A stretch of 64,000 nucleotides of DNA from Megalopta genalis (lineage: Eukaryota > Arthropoda > Insecta > Hymenoptera > Halictidae): NCBI RefSeq assembly GCF_051020955.1, contig NW_027476305.1, positions 124,001-188,000 of the forward strand. Direction: 5' to 3'. The notes beneath the pieces are model-generated. The model had not been told where the DNA came from and did no database searches. It worked only from the letters and a program-made list of their open reading frames with translations. This document shows positions 36,881 to 50,600 of the stretch, piece by piece; the stretch's first letter is position 1, and the number at the start of each line of letters is the position of its first letter. The translations under genes and the position numbers were made by a program.

Positions 36881-39816
36881 TGATTTGCAGCTGAATCATG
36901 TGTTTCGCATGGATTTGAAACTAACTCGTTTGATTAGTCTGCATTTGAAGCTATATCACTTATACCCCAAGTGTTTGAAGCTAAATCATTTGTCTCGCAT
37001 GGATTTGAAGCTAAACCTTCTACTTCGTATGATTTGAAGCTAAATTGTGTGTTTCGCATGGAATTGAAGGTACCTCATTTGTTCCTTCTGCTTTTGAAGC
37101 TATTACACTTATATCGCAAGTATTTGAAGATGAACCATTTGAATCGCATTGATTTGGACCCGAGCCATCTACTTCGCACTGATTTGCAGCTAAATAATTT
37201 GTTTCGCATGGATTTGATGCTAAACCTTCTACATCCCATGGATTTGAAGCTAAATCATGTGTTTGAGATGGATTTGAAGCTAAGCCTACTACATCGCATT
37301 GATTTGAAGCTAAATCATTTGTTTCGCATGGAATTGAAGCTACCTCGTTTGTTCCTTCTGCTTTTGAAGCTATATCACTTATATCGCAAGTATTTGAAGA
37401 TAAATCATATGTGTCGCATGGATTTGAAGCTGAAACTTCTACATCGCATTGATTTGAAGCTAAACCTTCAACATCGCATTGATTTGAAGCTAAATCATGT
37501 GTTTCGCATGGATTTGAAGCTAAATCATGTGTTTCGCATGGATTTGAAGCTAACTCGTTTGATTAGTCTGCATTTGAAGCTATATCACTTATACCCCAAG
37601 TGTTTGAAGCTAAATTATTTGTTTCGCATGGAATTTGAAGCAAAACCTTCTATTTCGTATTGGTTTGAAGTTAAATCGTGTGTTTCGCATGGATTTGAAG
37701 GTACCTCGTTTGTTCCTTCTGCTTTTGAATCTATATCACTTATATCGCAAGTATTTGAAACTAAACCATTTGTTTCGCATGGATTTGAAGCCAACTCGTT
37801 CGTTTCGCCTGTATTTGAAGCTAGATCACTTATACCGCAAGTATTTGAAGCTAAATCAATGTGTCGCATGGATTTGTAGCTGAACCTACTACATCGCATT
37901 GATTTGAAGCTAAATCTTGTGTATCGCATGGATTTGAAGCTAAACCTTATACATCGCATTGATTTGCAGCTAAATAATATGTTTCGCCTGGATTTGAAGC
38001 TAACTCGTTTGTTTCGCATGCAGTTGTAGCTAAATAATGTATATCACAAGTATTGTAGCTAAACCATTTGTTTCGCATGGATTTGATGCTAAGCCTTCTA
38101 CTTCGGATTCATTTGAAGCTAAATCATTTGTTTCGCATGGATTTGAACCTAAGCCTTGTCCTTTGAATTGATTTGAAGCTAAATCATGTGTTTCGTATGC
38201 ATTTGAAGCTAAACCTTCTACATCGCATTGATTTGAAGCTAAACCTTCTACATTCTATTGATTTGAAACTAAACCTTCTACCTCTTATTGATTTGTAGCT
38301 AAACCTTCTACATCGCATTGATTTGAAGCTAAATCATGTGTATCGCATGGATTTGAAGCCAAACCTTCTACGTCGCATTATTTGCAGATAAATCATGTGT
38401 TACGCATGGATTTGAAGGTAACTCGTTCGTTTCGCCTGCATTAAAACTATATCACTTATATCGCAAGTATTTGAAGCTAAGTCATATGTGTCGCATGGAT
38501 TTGAAGCTGAACCTACTACATCGCATTGATTTGAAGCTAAATCTTGTGTATCGCATGGATTTAAAGCTAAACCTTCTACATCGCATTGATTTGCAGCTAA
38601 ATCATGTTTTTCGCATGGATTTGATGCTAACTCGTTCGTTTCGTCTGCAGTTGAATCTACATCACTTATATCGCAAGTATTTTAAGCTAAATCATATGTG
38701 TCGCATGGATTTGAGGCTAAACCTTCTACATCGCATTGATTTGCAGCTAAATCATATGTTTCGCATGTATTTGAAGCTAACTTGTTTGTTTCGCCTGTAT
38801 TTGATGCTAGATCACTTATATCGCAAGTATTTGAAGCTAAATCATGTGTTTCGCTTGGATATGAAGCTAAACCTTCTACATCGCATTGATTTCAAGCTAA
38901 ATCGTGTGTTTCCCATGGATTTGATGCTAACTCGTTTGTTTCGCATGCAGTTGTAGCTGATGATGTATATCACAAGTATTTGTAGCTAAACAATTTGTTT
39001 CGCATGGATTTGAAGCTACCCCTTCTACTTCGCATTGATTTGAAGCTAACTCGTTCGTTTCGCCTGTATTTGATGCTAGATCACTTATATCGCAAGTATT
39101 TGAAGCTAAATCAATTGTTTTCGCATGGAATTGAAGCTACCTAGTTTGTTCCTCCTGCTTTTGACGCTATATCACTTATATCGCAATGGATTTGATGCTG
39201 AACCTAATACATCGCATTGATTTGAAGCTAAATCTTGTGTATCGCATGGATTTAAAGCTAAACCTTCTACATCGCATTGATTTGCAGCTAAATCATGTGT
39301 TTCGCATGGATTTGATGCTAACTCGTTCGTTTCGTCTGCAGTTGAATCTACATCACTTATATCGCAAGTATTTTAAGCTAAATCATATGTGTCGCATGGA
39401 TTTGAAGCTGAACCTTCTACATCGCATTGATTTGAAGCTAAATCTTGTGTATCGCATGGATTTGAAGCTAAACCTTCAACATCGCATTGATTTGAAGCTA
39501 AATCATGTGTTTTCGCATGGATTTGAAGCTAACTCGTTTGATTAGTCTGCATTTGAAGCTATATCACTTATACCCCAAGTGTTTGAAGCTAAATTATTTG
39601 TTTCGCATGGATTTGAAGCAAAACCTTCTATTTCGTATTGGTTTGAAGTTAAATCGTGTGTTTCGCATGGATTTGAAGGTACCTCGTTTGTTCCTTCTGC
39701 TTTTGAATCTATATCACTTATATCGCATGTATTTGAAACTAAACCATTTGTTTCGCATGGATTTGAAGCTAAGCCTTCTACTTCGCATTAATTGGAAGTT
39801 AAATCACGTGTTCTGC

Positions 39817-39906
39817 ATTGATTTGAAGCTAAACCTTCTACATCGCATTGATTTGAAGCTAAACCTTCTACATCGCATTGATTTGAAGCTAAACCTTCTA
39901 CATCGC
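39817..39906. repeat. Variable-number site, three units
   Basis: Three consecutive identical units occur at the position homologous to 35,231. They are flanked on the left by ATTGGAAGTTAAATCACGTG and on the right by the AAATAATGTGTTTGG unit, as at the sister sites. Confidence 0.92.
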
Positions 39907-41118
39907 ATTGATTTGAAGCTAAATAATGTGTTTGGCATGGATTTGAAGCTAAATCTTCTACATCGCATTGGTTTGCAGCTGAATCATGTGTTTCGCATGG
40001 ATTTGAAGCTAAGCCTTCTACTTGGCATTAATTGGAAGTTAAATCACGTGTTTGGCATGGATTTGAAGCTACACCTTCTAGATCGCATTGATTTGCAGCT
40101 GAATCATGTGTTTCGCATGGATTTGAAGCTAACTCGTTCGTTTCGCCTGTATTTGAAGCTAGATCACTTATACCGCAAGTATTTGAAGCTAAATCATGTG
40201 TTTCGCTTGGGTTTCAAGCTAAACCTTCTACATCGCATTGATTTGCAGCTAAATCATATGTTTCGCATGTATTTGAAGCTAACTTGTTCGTTTTGCCTGT
40301 ATTTGAAGCTAGATCACTTATATCGCAAGTATTTGAAGCTAAATCATGTGTTTCGCTTGGATTTGAAGCTAAACCTTCTACATCGCATTGATTTGAAGCT
40401 AAATCGTGTGTTTCGCATGGATTTGAAGCTAACTCGTTTGTTTCGCATGCAGTTGTAGCTGAATGATGTATATCACAAGTATTTGTAGCTAAACAATTTG
40501 TTTCGCATGGATTTGAAGCTACGCCTTCTACTTCGCATTGATTTGAAGCTAAATCATTTGTTTCGCATGGATTTGAAGATGAGCCTTCTACTTCGCATTG
40601 ATTTGAAGCTAACTCGTTCGTTTCGCCTGTATTTGATGCTAGATCACTTATATCGCAAGTATTTGAAGCTAAATCAATTGTTTCGCATGGAATTGAAGCT
40701 AACTCGTTTGTTTCGCATGCAGTTGTAGCTGAATAATGTATATCACAAGTATTTGAAGATGAACCATTTGAATCGCATTTATTTGAACCCGAGCCTTCTT
40801 CTTCGCACTGATTTGCATCTAAATAATGTGTTTCGCATCGATTTGAAACTAAACCTTCTACATCGCATTGATTTGCAGCTGAATCATGTGTTTCGCATGG
40901 ATTTGAAACTAACTCGTTTGATTAGTCTGCATTTGAAGCTATATCACTTATACCCCAAGTGTTTGAAGCTAAATCATTTGTCTCGCATGGATTTGAAGCT
41001 AAACCTTCTACTTCGTATTGATTTGAAGCTAAATTGTGTGTTTCGCATGGAATTGAAGGTACCTCATTTGTTCCTTCTGCTTTTGAAGCTATTACACTTA
41101 TATCGCAAGTATTTGAAG

Positions 41119-41658
41119 ATGAACCATTTGAATCGCATTGATTTGGACCCGAGCCTTCTACTTCGCACTGATTTGGAGCTAAATAATGTGTTTCGCATGG
41201 ATTTGAAGCTAAACCTTCTACATCCCATGGATTTGAAGCTAAATCATGTGTTTGAGATGGATTTGAAGCTAAGCCTACTACATCGCATTCATTTGAAGCT
41301 AAATCATTTGTTTCGCATGGAATTGAAGCTACCTCGTTTGTTCCTTCTGCTTTGGAAGCTATATCACTTATATCGCAAGTATTTGAAGATGAACCATTTG
41401 AATCGCATTGATTTTGACCCGAGCCTTCTACTTCGCACTGATTTGCAGCTAAATAATGTGTTTCGCATGGATTTGAAGCTAAACCTTCTACATCCCATGG
41501 ATTTGAAGCTAAATCATGTGTTTGAGATGGATTTGAAGCTAAGCCTACTACATCGCATTGATTTGAAGCTAAATCATTTGTTTCGCATGGAATTGAAGCT
41601 ACCTCGTTTGTTCCTTCTGCTTTTGAAGCTATATCACTTATATCGCAAGTATTTGAAG
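41119..41658. repeat. 270-bp (nine-unit) sub-repeat, two copies
   Basis: The segment beginning GATGAACCATTTGAATCGC recurs 270 bp later (41,119 and 41,389). It runs through the GGACCCGAGCC, CATCCCATGG and GTTTGAGATGG units before returning to the start. The first copy has GGAGCTAAATAATG and the second has GCAGCTAAATAATG. Related pairs lie at 46,849/47,119 and 55,071/55,341, and a triple at 56,391. Confidence 0.88.
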
Positions 41659-42246
41659 CTAAATCATATGTGTCGCATGGATTTGAAGCTGAACCTTCTA
41701 CATCGCATTGATTTGAAGCTAAATATTGTGTATCGCATGGATTTGAAGCTAAACCTTCAACATCGCATTGATTTGAAGCTAAATCATGTGTTTCGCATGG
41801 ATTTGAAGCTAACTCGTTTGTTTCGCATGCAGTTATAGCTAAATAATGTATATCACAAGTATTTGTACCTAAACCATTTGTTTCGCATGGATTTGAAACT
41901 AAACCTTCTACATCGCATTGATTATCAGCTAAATCATGTGTTTCGCATGGATTTGAAGCTAACTCGTTTGATTAGTCTGCATTTGAAGCTATATCACTTA
42001 TACCCCAAGTGTTTGAAGCTAAATTATTTGTTTCGCATGGATTTGAAGCAAAACCTTCTATTTCGTATTGGTTTGAAGTTAAATCGTGTGTTTCGCATGG
42101 ATTTGAAGGTACCTCGTTTGTTCCTTCTGCTTTTGAAGCTATATCACTTATATCGCAAGTATTTGAAACTAAATCATTTGTTTCGCATGGATTTGAAGCT
42201 AAGCCTTCTACTTCGCATTAATTGGAAGTTAAATCACGTGTTTTGC

Positions 42247-42366
42247 ATTGATTTGAAGCTAAACCTTCTACATCGCATTGATTTGAAGCTAAACCTTCTA
42301 CATCGCATTGATTTGAAGCTAAACCTTCTACATCGCATTGATTTGAAGCTAAACCTTCTACATCGC
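42247..42366. repeat. Variable-number site, four units
   Basis: Four identical consecutive 30-bp units sit in the same flanking context as the five-, three- and two-copy sites elsewhere. Confidence 0.92.
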
Positions 42367-43966
42367 ATTGATTTGAAGCTAAATAATGTGTTTGGCATGG
42401 ATTTGAAGCTAAATCTTCTACATCGCATTGGTTTGCAGCTGAATCATGTGTTTCGCATGGATATGAAGCTAAGCCTTCTACTTGGCATTAATTGGAAGTT
42501 AAATCACATGTTTGGCATGGATTTGAAGCTACACCTTCTAGATCGCATTGATTTGCAGCTGAATCATGTGTTTCGCATGGATTTGAAGCTAACTCGTTCG
42601 TTTCGCCTGTATTTGAAGCTAGATCACTTATACCGCAAGTATTTGAAGCTAAATCATGTGTTTCGCTTGGATTTCAAGCTAAACCTTCTACATCGCATTG
42701 ATTTGAAGCTAAATCATTTGTTTCGCAAGGAATTGAAGCTACCTCGTTTGTTCCTCCAGCTTTTGAAGCTATATCACTTATATCACAAGTATTTGAAGCT
42801 TAATCATATGTGTCGCATGGATTTGAAGCTAAGCCTTCTACATCGCATTGATTTGAAGCTAAATCATTTCTTTCGCATGGAATTGAAGCTGCCTCGTTTG
42901 TTCCTCCAGCTTTTGAAGCTATATCACTTATATCGCAAGTATTTCAAGCTATATCATTTGTGTCGCATGGATTTGAAGCTGAACCATCTATATCGCATTG
43001 ATTTGAAGCTAAATCATTTGTTTCGCATGGAATTGACGCTACCTCGTTTGTTCCTCCAGCTTTTGAAGCTATATCACTTATATCGCAAGTATTTGAAGCT
43101 AAATCATATGTGTCGCATGGATTTGAAGCTGAACCATTTATATCGCATTGATTTCAAGCTAAATCTTGTGTATCGCATGGATTTGAAGCTAACTCGTTCG
43201 TTGCGCATGCAGTAAAATATAAATAACGTATATCACAAGTATTTGAAGCTAAACCATATGTTTCGCCTGGATTTGAAGCTAAGCCTTCTACTTGGCATTA
43301 ATTGGAAGTTAAATCACGTGTTTTGTATGGATTTGAAGCTAAACCTTCTACAACGCATTGATTTGAAGCTAAATCATGTGTTTGGCATGGATTTGAAGCT
43401 AAACCTTCTACATCGCATTGATTTGCGGCTGAATCATGTGTTTCGCATGGATTTGAATCTAACTCGTTCGTTTCGCCTGTATTTGAAGCTAGATCACTTA
43501 TACCGCAAGTATTTGAAGCTAAATCATGTGTTTCGCTTGGATTTGAAGCTAAACCTTCTAGATCGCATTGATTTGAAGCTAAATCATTTGTTTCGCAAGG
43601 ATTTGACGCTACCTCGTTTGTTCCTCCAGCTTTTGAAGCTATATCACTTATATCACAAGTATTTGAAGCTTAATCATACGTGTCGCATGGATTTGAAACT
43701 GAACCTTCTACATCGCATTGATTTGAAGCTAAGTCTTGTGTATTGCATGGATTTGAAGCTATTCCTTCTACATCGCATTGATTTGAAGCTAAGTCTTGTG
43801 TATCGCATGGATTTGAAGCTATTCCTTCTACATCGCATTGATTTGAAGCTAAATCATGTGTTTCGCATGGATTTGAAGCTAACTCGTTTGTTTCGCATGC
43901 AGTTGTAGCTATATAATGTATATCACAAGTATTTGTAGCTAAACCATTTGTTTCGCATGGATTTGA

Positions 43967-46900
43967 TGCTAAGCCTTCTACTTCGGATTCATTTGAAGCT
44001 AAATCATTTGTTTCGCATGGATTTGAACCTAAGCCTTGTCCTTTGAATTGATTTGAAGCTAAATCATGTGTTTCGTATGCATTTGAAGCTAAACCTTCTA
44101 CATCGCATTGATTTGAAGCTAAACCTTCTACATTCTATTGATTTGAAACTAAACCTTCTACCTCTTATTGATTTGTAGCTAAACCTTCTACATCGCATTG
44201 ATTTGAAGCTAAATCATGTGTATCGCATGGATTTGAAGCCAAACCTTCTACGTCGCATTTATTTGCAGATAAATCATGTGTTACGCATGGATTTGAAGGT
44301 AACTCGTTCGTTTCGCCTGCATTTAAAACTATATCACTTATATCGCAAGTATTTGAAGCTAAGTCATATGTGTCGCATGGATTTGAAGCTGAACCTACTA
44401 CATCGCATTGATTTGAAGCTAAATCTTGTGTATCGCATGGATTTAAAGCTAAACCTTCTACATCGCATTGATTTGCAGCTAAATCATGTTTTTCGCATGG
44501 ATTTGATGCTAACTCGTTCGTTTCGTCTGCAGTTGAATCTACATCACTTATATCGCAAGTATTTTAAGCTAAATCATATGTGTCGCATGGATTTGAGGCT
44601 AAACCTTCTACATCGCATTGATTTGCAGCTAAATCATATGTTTCGCATGTATTTGAAGCTAACTTGTTTGTTTCGCCTGTATTTGATGCTAGATCACTTA
44701 TATCGCAAGTATTTGAAGCTAAATCATGTGTTTCGCTTGGATATGAAGCTAAACCTTCTACATCGCATTGATTTCAAGCTAAATCGTGTGTTTCCCATGG
44801 ATTTGATGCTAACTCGTTTGTTTCGCATGCAGTTGTAGCTGAATGATGTATATCACAAGTATTTGTAGCTAAACAATTTGTTTCGCATGGATTTGAAGCT
44901 ACCCCTTCTACTTCGCATTGATTTGAAGCTAACTCGTTCGTTTCGCCTGTATTTGATGCTAGATCACTTATATCGCAAGTATTTGAAGCTAAATCAATTG
45001 TTTCGCATGGAATTGAAGCTACCTAGTTTGTTCCTCCTGCTTTTGAAGCTATATCACTTATATCGCATGGATTTGATGCTGAACCTAATACATCGCATTG
45101 ATTTGAAGCTAAATCTTGTGTATCGCATGGATTTAAAGCTAAACCTTCTACATCGCATTGATTTGCAGCTAAATCATGTGTTTCGCATGGATTTGATGCT
45201 AACTCGTTCGTTTCGTCTGCAGTTGAATCTACATCACTTATATCGCAAGTATTTTAAGCTAAATCATATGTGTCGCATGGATTTGAAGCTGAACCTTCTA
45301 CATCGCATTGATTTGAAGCTAAATCTTGTGTATCGCATGGATTTGAAGCTAAACCTTCAACATCGCATTGATTTGAAGCTAAATCATGTGTTTCGCATGG
45401 ATTTGAAGCTAACTCGTTTGATTAGTCTGCATTTGAAGCTATATCACTTATACCCCAAGTGTTTGAAGCTAAATTATTTGTTTCGCATGGATTTGAAGCA
45501 AAACCTTCTATTTCGTATTGGTTTGAAGTTAAATCGTGTGTTTCGCATGGATTTGAAGGTACCTCGTTTGTTCCTTCTGCTTTTGAATCTATATCACTTA
45601 TATCGCATGTATTTGAAACTAAACCATTTGTTTCGCATGGATTTGAAGCTAAGCCTTCTACTTCGCATTAATTGGAAGTTAAATCACGTGTTCTGCATTG
45701 ATTTGAAGCTAAACCTTCTACATCGCATTGATTTGAAGCTAAACCTTCTACATCGCATTGATTTGAAGCTAAACCTTCTACATCGCATTGATTTGAAGCT
45801 AAATAATGTGTTTGGCATGGATTTGAAGCTAAATCTTCTACATCGCATTGGTTTGCAGCTGAATCATGTGTTTCGCATGGATTTGAAGCTAAGCCTTCTA
45901 CTTGGCATTAATTGGAAGTTAAATCACGTGTTTGGCATGGATTTGAAGCTACACCTTCTAGATCGCATTGATTTGCAGCTGAATCATGTGTTTCGCATGG
46001 ATTTGAAGCTAACTCGTTCGTTTCGCCTGTATTTGAAGCTAGATCACTTATATCGCAAGTATTTGAAGCTAAATCATGTGTTTCGCTTGGATTTGAAGCT
46101 AAACCTTCTACATCGCATTGATTTGAAGCTAAATCGTGTGTTTCGCATGGATTTGAAGCTAACTCGTTTGTTTCGCATGCAGTTGTAGCTGAATGATGTA
46201 TATCACAAGTATTTGTAGCTAAACAATTTGTTTCGCATGGATTTGAAGCTACGCCTTCTACTTCGCATTGATTTGAAGCTAAATCATTTGTTTCGCATGG
46301 ATTTGAAGATGAGCCTTCTACTTCGCATTGATTTGAAGCTAACTCGTTCGTTTCGCCTGTATTTGATGCTAGATCACTTATATCGCAAGTATTTGAAGCT
46401 AAATCAATTGTTTCGCATGGAATTGAAGCTAACTCGTTTGTTTCGCATGCAGTTGTAGCTGAATAATGTATATCACAAGTATTTGAAGATGAACCATTTG
46501 AATCGCATTTATTTGAACCCGAGCCTTCTTCTTCGCACTGATTTGCATCTAAATAATGTGTTTCGCATCGATTTGAAACTAAACCTTCTACATCGCATTG
46601 ATTTGCAGCTGAATCATGTGTTTCGCATGGATTTGAAACTAACTCGTTTGATTAGTCTGCATTTGAAGCTATATCACTTATACCCCAAGTGTTTGAAGCT
46701 AAATCATTTGTCTCGCATGGATTTGAAGCTAAACCTTCTACTTCGTATTGATTTGAAGCTAAATTGTGTGTTTCGCATGGAATTGAAGGTACCTCATTTG
46801 TTCCTTCTGCTTTTGAAGCTATTACACTTATATCGCAAGTATTTGAAGATGAACCATTTGAATCGCATTGATTTGGACCCGAGCCTTCTACTTCGCACTG

Positions 46901-47656
46901 ATTTGGAGCTAAATAATGTGTTTCGCATGGATTTGAAGCTAAACCTTCTACATCCCATGGATTTGAAGCTAAATCATGTGTTTGAGATGGATTTGAAGCT
47001 AAGCCTACTACATCGCATTCATTTGAAGCTAAATCATTTGTTTCGCATGGAATTGAAGCTACCTCGTTTGTTCCTTCTGCTTTGGAAGCTATATCACTTA
47101 TATCGCAAGTATTTGAAGATGAACCATTTGAATCGCATTGATTTTGACCCGAGCCTTCTACTTCGCACTGATTTGCAGCTAAATAATGTGTTTCGCATGG
47201 ATTTGAAGCTAAACCTTCTACATCCCATGGATTTGAAGCTAAACCTTCTAGATCGCATTGATTTGAAGCTAAATCATTTGTTTCGCAAGGATTTGACGCT
47301 ACCTCGTTTGTTCCTCCAGCTTTTGAAGCTATATCACTTATATCACAAGTATTTGAAGCTTAATCATACGTGTCGCATGGATTTGAAACTGAACCTTCTA
47401 CATCGCATTGATTTGAAGCTAAGTCTTGTGTATTGCATGGATTTGAAGCTATTCCTTCTACATCGCATTGATTTGAAGCTAAGTCTTGTGTATCGCATGG
47501 ATTTGAAGCTATTCCTTCTACATCGCATTGATTTGAAGCTAAATCATGTGTTTCGCATGGATTTGAAGCTAACTCGTTTGTTTCGCATACAGTTGTAGCT
47601 ATATAATGTATATCACAAGTATTTGTAGCTAAACCATTTGTTTCGCATGGATTTGA
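43967..47656. repeat. Shortened tandem copy of block X (3,690 bp)
   Basis: This is a copy of 38,087-43,966 with two deletions. The first removes 150 bp (five units), corresponding to about 40,150-40,320, between two similar CTGTATTTGAAGCTAG units. The second removes 2,040 bp (68 units), corresponding to about 41,510-43,550, with the junction visible near 47,243. There the unit CATCCCATGG is followed by AAACCTTCTAGATCG instead of AAATCATGTGTTTGAG. 5,880 - 150 - 2,040 = 3,690, which agrees with the observed offset. The copy lacks the 1-bp indels seen in block X. Confidence 0.87.
45697..45786. repeat. Variable-number site, three units
   Basis: This is the duplicate of the site at 39,817 (offset 5,880), with the same copy number. 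The duplication of block X thus preserved the count. Confidence 0.92.
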
Positions 47657-50600
47657 AGCTAAACCTTCTACATCGCATTGATGTGCAGCTAAATCATGTG
47701 ATTGGCATGGATTTGAAGCTAACACGTTTGATTAGTCTGCATTTGAAGCTATATCACTTATACCCCAAGTGTTTGAAGCTAAATCATTTGTTTCGCATGG
47801 ATTTGAAGCTAAACCTTCTACTTCGTATTGATTTGAAGCTAAATCGTGTGTTTTGCATGGAATTGAAGGTACCTCGTTTGTTCCTTCTGCTTTTGAAGCT
47901 ATATCACTAATATCGCAAGTATTTGAAGATGAACCATTTGAATCGCATTGATTTGGACCCGAGCCTTCTACTTCGCACTGATTTGCAGCTAAATAATGTG
48001 TTTCCCATGGATTTGAAGCTAAACCTTCTATATCCGATGGATTTGTAGCTAAATCTTGTGTATCGCATGGATTTGAAGCTAAACCTTCAACATCGCACTG
48101 ATTTGAAGCTAAATCATGTGTTTCGCATGGATTTGAAGCTAACTCGTTTGATTAGTCTGCATTTGAAGCTATATCACTTATACCCCAAGTGTTTGAAGCT
48201 AAATTATTGGTTTCGCATGGATTTGAAGCTAAACCTTCTATTTCGTATTGATTTGAAGTTAAATCGTGTGTTTCGCATGGATTTGAAGGTACCTCGTTTG
48301 TTCCTTCTGCTTTTGAAGCTATATCACTTATATCGCAAGTATTTGAAACTAAACCATTTGTTTCGCATGGATTTGAAGCTAAGCCTTCTACTTCGCATTA
48401 ATTGGAAGTTAAATCACGTGTTTTGCATGGATTTGAAGCTAAATCTCCTACATCGCATTGATTTGAAGCTAAATCATGTGTTTCGCATGGATTTGAAGCT
48501 AACTCGTTTGTTTCGCATGCAGTTGAAGCTAAATCATGTCTTTCACAAGTATTTGAAGATGAACCATTTGAATCGCATTGATTTGAACCCGAGCCTTCTA
48601 CTTCGCACTGATTTGCAGCTAAATAATGTGTTTCGCATGGATTTGAAGCTAAACTTTCTACATCCCATGGATTTGAAGCTGAATCATGTGTTTGGCTTGG
48701 ATTTGAAGCTAAGCCTTCTACTTCGCATTGATTTGAAGCTAAATCATATGTATCGCATGGATTTGAAGCTAACTCGTTCGTTTCGCCTGCATTTGAAACT
48801 ATATCACTTTTATCGCAAGTATTTGAAGCTAAATCATACCTGTCGCATGGATTTGAAGCTGAACCTTCTACATCGCATTGATTTGAAGCTAAATTATGTA
48901 TTTCGCTTGGATTTGAAGCTAACTCGTTTGTTTCGTCTGCAGTTGAAGCTAATTCACGTTTATCACAAGTATCTGAAGCTAAACCATTTGTTTCGCAAGA
49001 ATATGAAGCTAATCCATGTCTTTCGCATGAATTTGAAGCTAAATCATTTGTATCACATGGATTTGAAGTTAACTCGTTTGTTTCGCCTGCATTTAAAGCT
49101 ATATCACTTATATCGCAAGTATTTTTAAGCTAAATCATTTAATTCGCGCAGATTTGAAGCTAAACCTTGTCCATCGCATTGACTTGAAACTAATTCAAGT
49201 GTTTCGCGTTGACTTGAAGCTAACTCGTTTGTTTCGCCTGCATTTGAAGCTATATCACACATATCGTAAGTTCTTGATGCTAAATCATGTTTTTCGCATA
49301 GATTTGAAGCCATCCTGCTACTTTGCGTTGATATGAAGCTAAATCATGTGTTTCGCATGGATTTGTAGCTTACTCGTTTGCTTCGCATGCAGTTGTAGCT
49401 AAATAATGTATATCACAAGTATTTGTAGCAAAACCATATGTTTCGCACGGATTTGAAGCTAAACCTTCTACATCGCATTGATTTGCAGCTAAATCATGTG
49501 TTTCGCATTGATTTGAAGCTTACTCGTTTGTTTCGCATTCGGTTGAAGCTAAATCATGTCTTTCACTAGTATTTGAAGATGAACCATTTGAATCGATTTG
49601 ATTTGAACCCGAGCCTTCTACTTCGCACTGATTTGCAGCTAAATAATGTGTTTCGCATGGATTTGAAGCTAAACTTTCTACATCCCATGGATTTGAAGCT
49701 GAATCATGTGTTTGGCTTGGATTTGAAGCTAAGCCTTCTACTTCGCATTAATTGGAAGCTAAATCACGTGTTTTGCATGGATTTGAAGCTAAACTTTCTA
49801 CATCGCATTGATTTGCAGCTAAATCATGTGTTTCGCATGGATTTGAAGCTAACTAGTTCGTTGCGCATGCAGTTAAATCTAAATAACGTATATCACAAGT
49901 ATTTGAAGCTAAACCATTTTTTTCGCATGGATTTGAAGCTAAACCTTCTACATCGCATTGATTTGCAGCTAAATCATGTGTTTCGCATGGATTTGAAGCT
50001 AACTAGTTCGTTGCGCAGGCAGTTAAATCTAAATAACGTATGTCACAAGTATTTGAAGCTAAACCATTTGTTTCTCATGGATTTGAAGCTAAGCCTTCTA
50101 CTTCGCATTAATTGGAAGCTAAATCACGTGTTTTGCATGGATTTGAAGCTAATCCTTCAACATCGCATTGATTTGAAGCTAAACCTTCTACATTCTATTG
50201 ATCTGAAGCTAAACCTTCTACCTCATATTGATTTAAAGCTAAACCTTCTACATCGCATTGATTTGAAGCTAAATCGAGTGTTTCGCATGGATTTGAAGCT
50301 AACTCGTTTGTTTCGCATGCAGTTGTAGCTAAATAATGTGTATCACAAGTATTTGTAGCTAAACCATTTGTTTCGCATGGATTTGAAGCTAAGCCATCTA
50401 CTTCGCATTAATTTGAAGCTAAATGATTTGTTTCGCATGGTATTGAAGCTACCTCGTTTGTTCCTCCAGCTTTTGAAGCTATATCATTTATATCGGAAGT
50501 ATTTGAAGCTAAATCATATGTGTCGTATGTATTTGAAGCTGAACCTTCTACATCACATTGATTTGAAGCTAAATCTAGTGTATCGCATGGATTTGAAGCT

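Larger units (their letters stand above)
33111..38086. repeat. Start of second higher-order family: two related 2.2-2.8-kb blocks
   Basis: The rare unit with CCTAAGCCTTGTCCTTTG marks block starts at 33,211, 35,970 and 38,157. About 34,150-36,430 is copied at 36,730-38,620. The second copy lacks about 420 bp that correspond to the homogeneous stretch at 35.2-35.6 kb, and it has one extra unit near 37,501-37,530. Single-base gaps or gains lie near 35,672, 36,810, 37,031, 37,632 and 37,858. Only repeat units are present. Confidence 0.8.
38087..43966. repeat. 5,880-bp higher-order block X
   Basis: Position x matches x+5880 from about 38,087 to 40,150, then x+5730 from about 40,320 to 41,510, then x+3690 from about 43,550 to 43,966. 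The block length is exactly 196 units. This copy carries at least six 1-bp indels between 38.3 and 39.6 kb (about 38,379, 38,442, 38,959, 39,120, 39,186 and 39,510) that the second copy lacks; they sum to zero. It includes a four-copy homogeneous site at 42,247 and a pair of 270-bp repeats from 41,119. Confidence 0.87.

Noticed and set aside
34187..46188. Long plus-strand open frames (up to 502 codons) as genes for a Leu/Lys-rich repeat protein
   Set aside because: The frame is closed by TAG in every TTGTAGCTA unit and by 1-bp indels, start codons are simply the ATG of each unit, and recent duplicates show no bias to silent changes.
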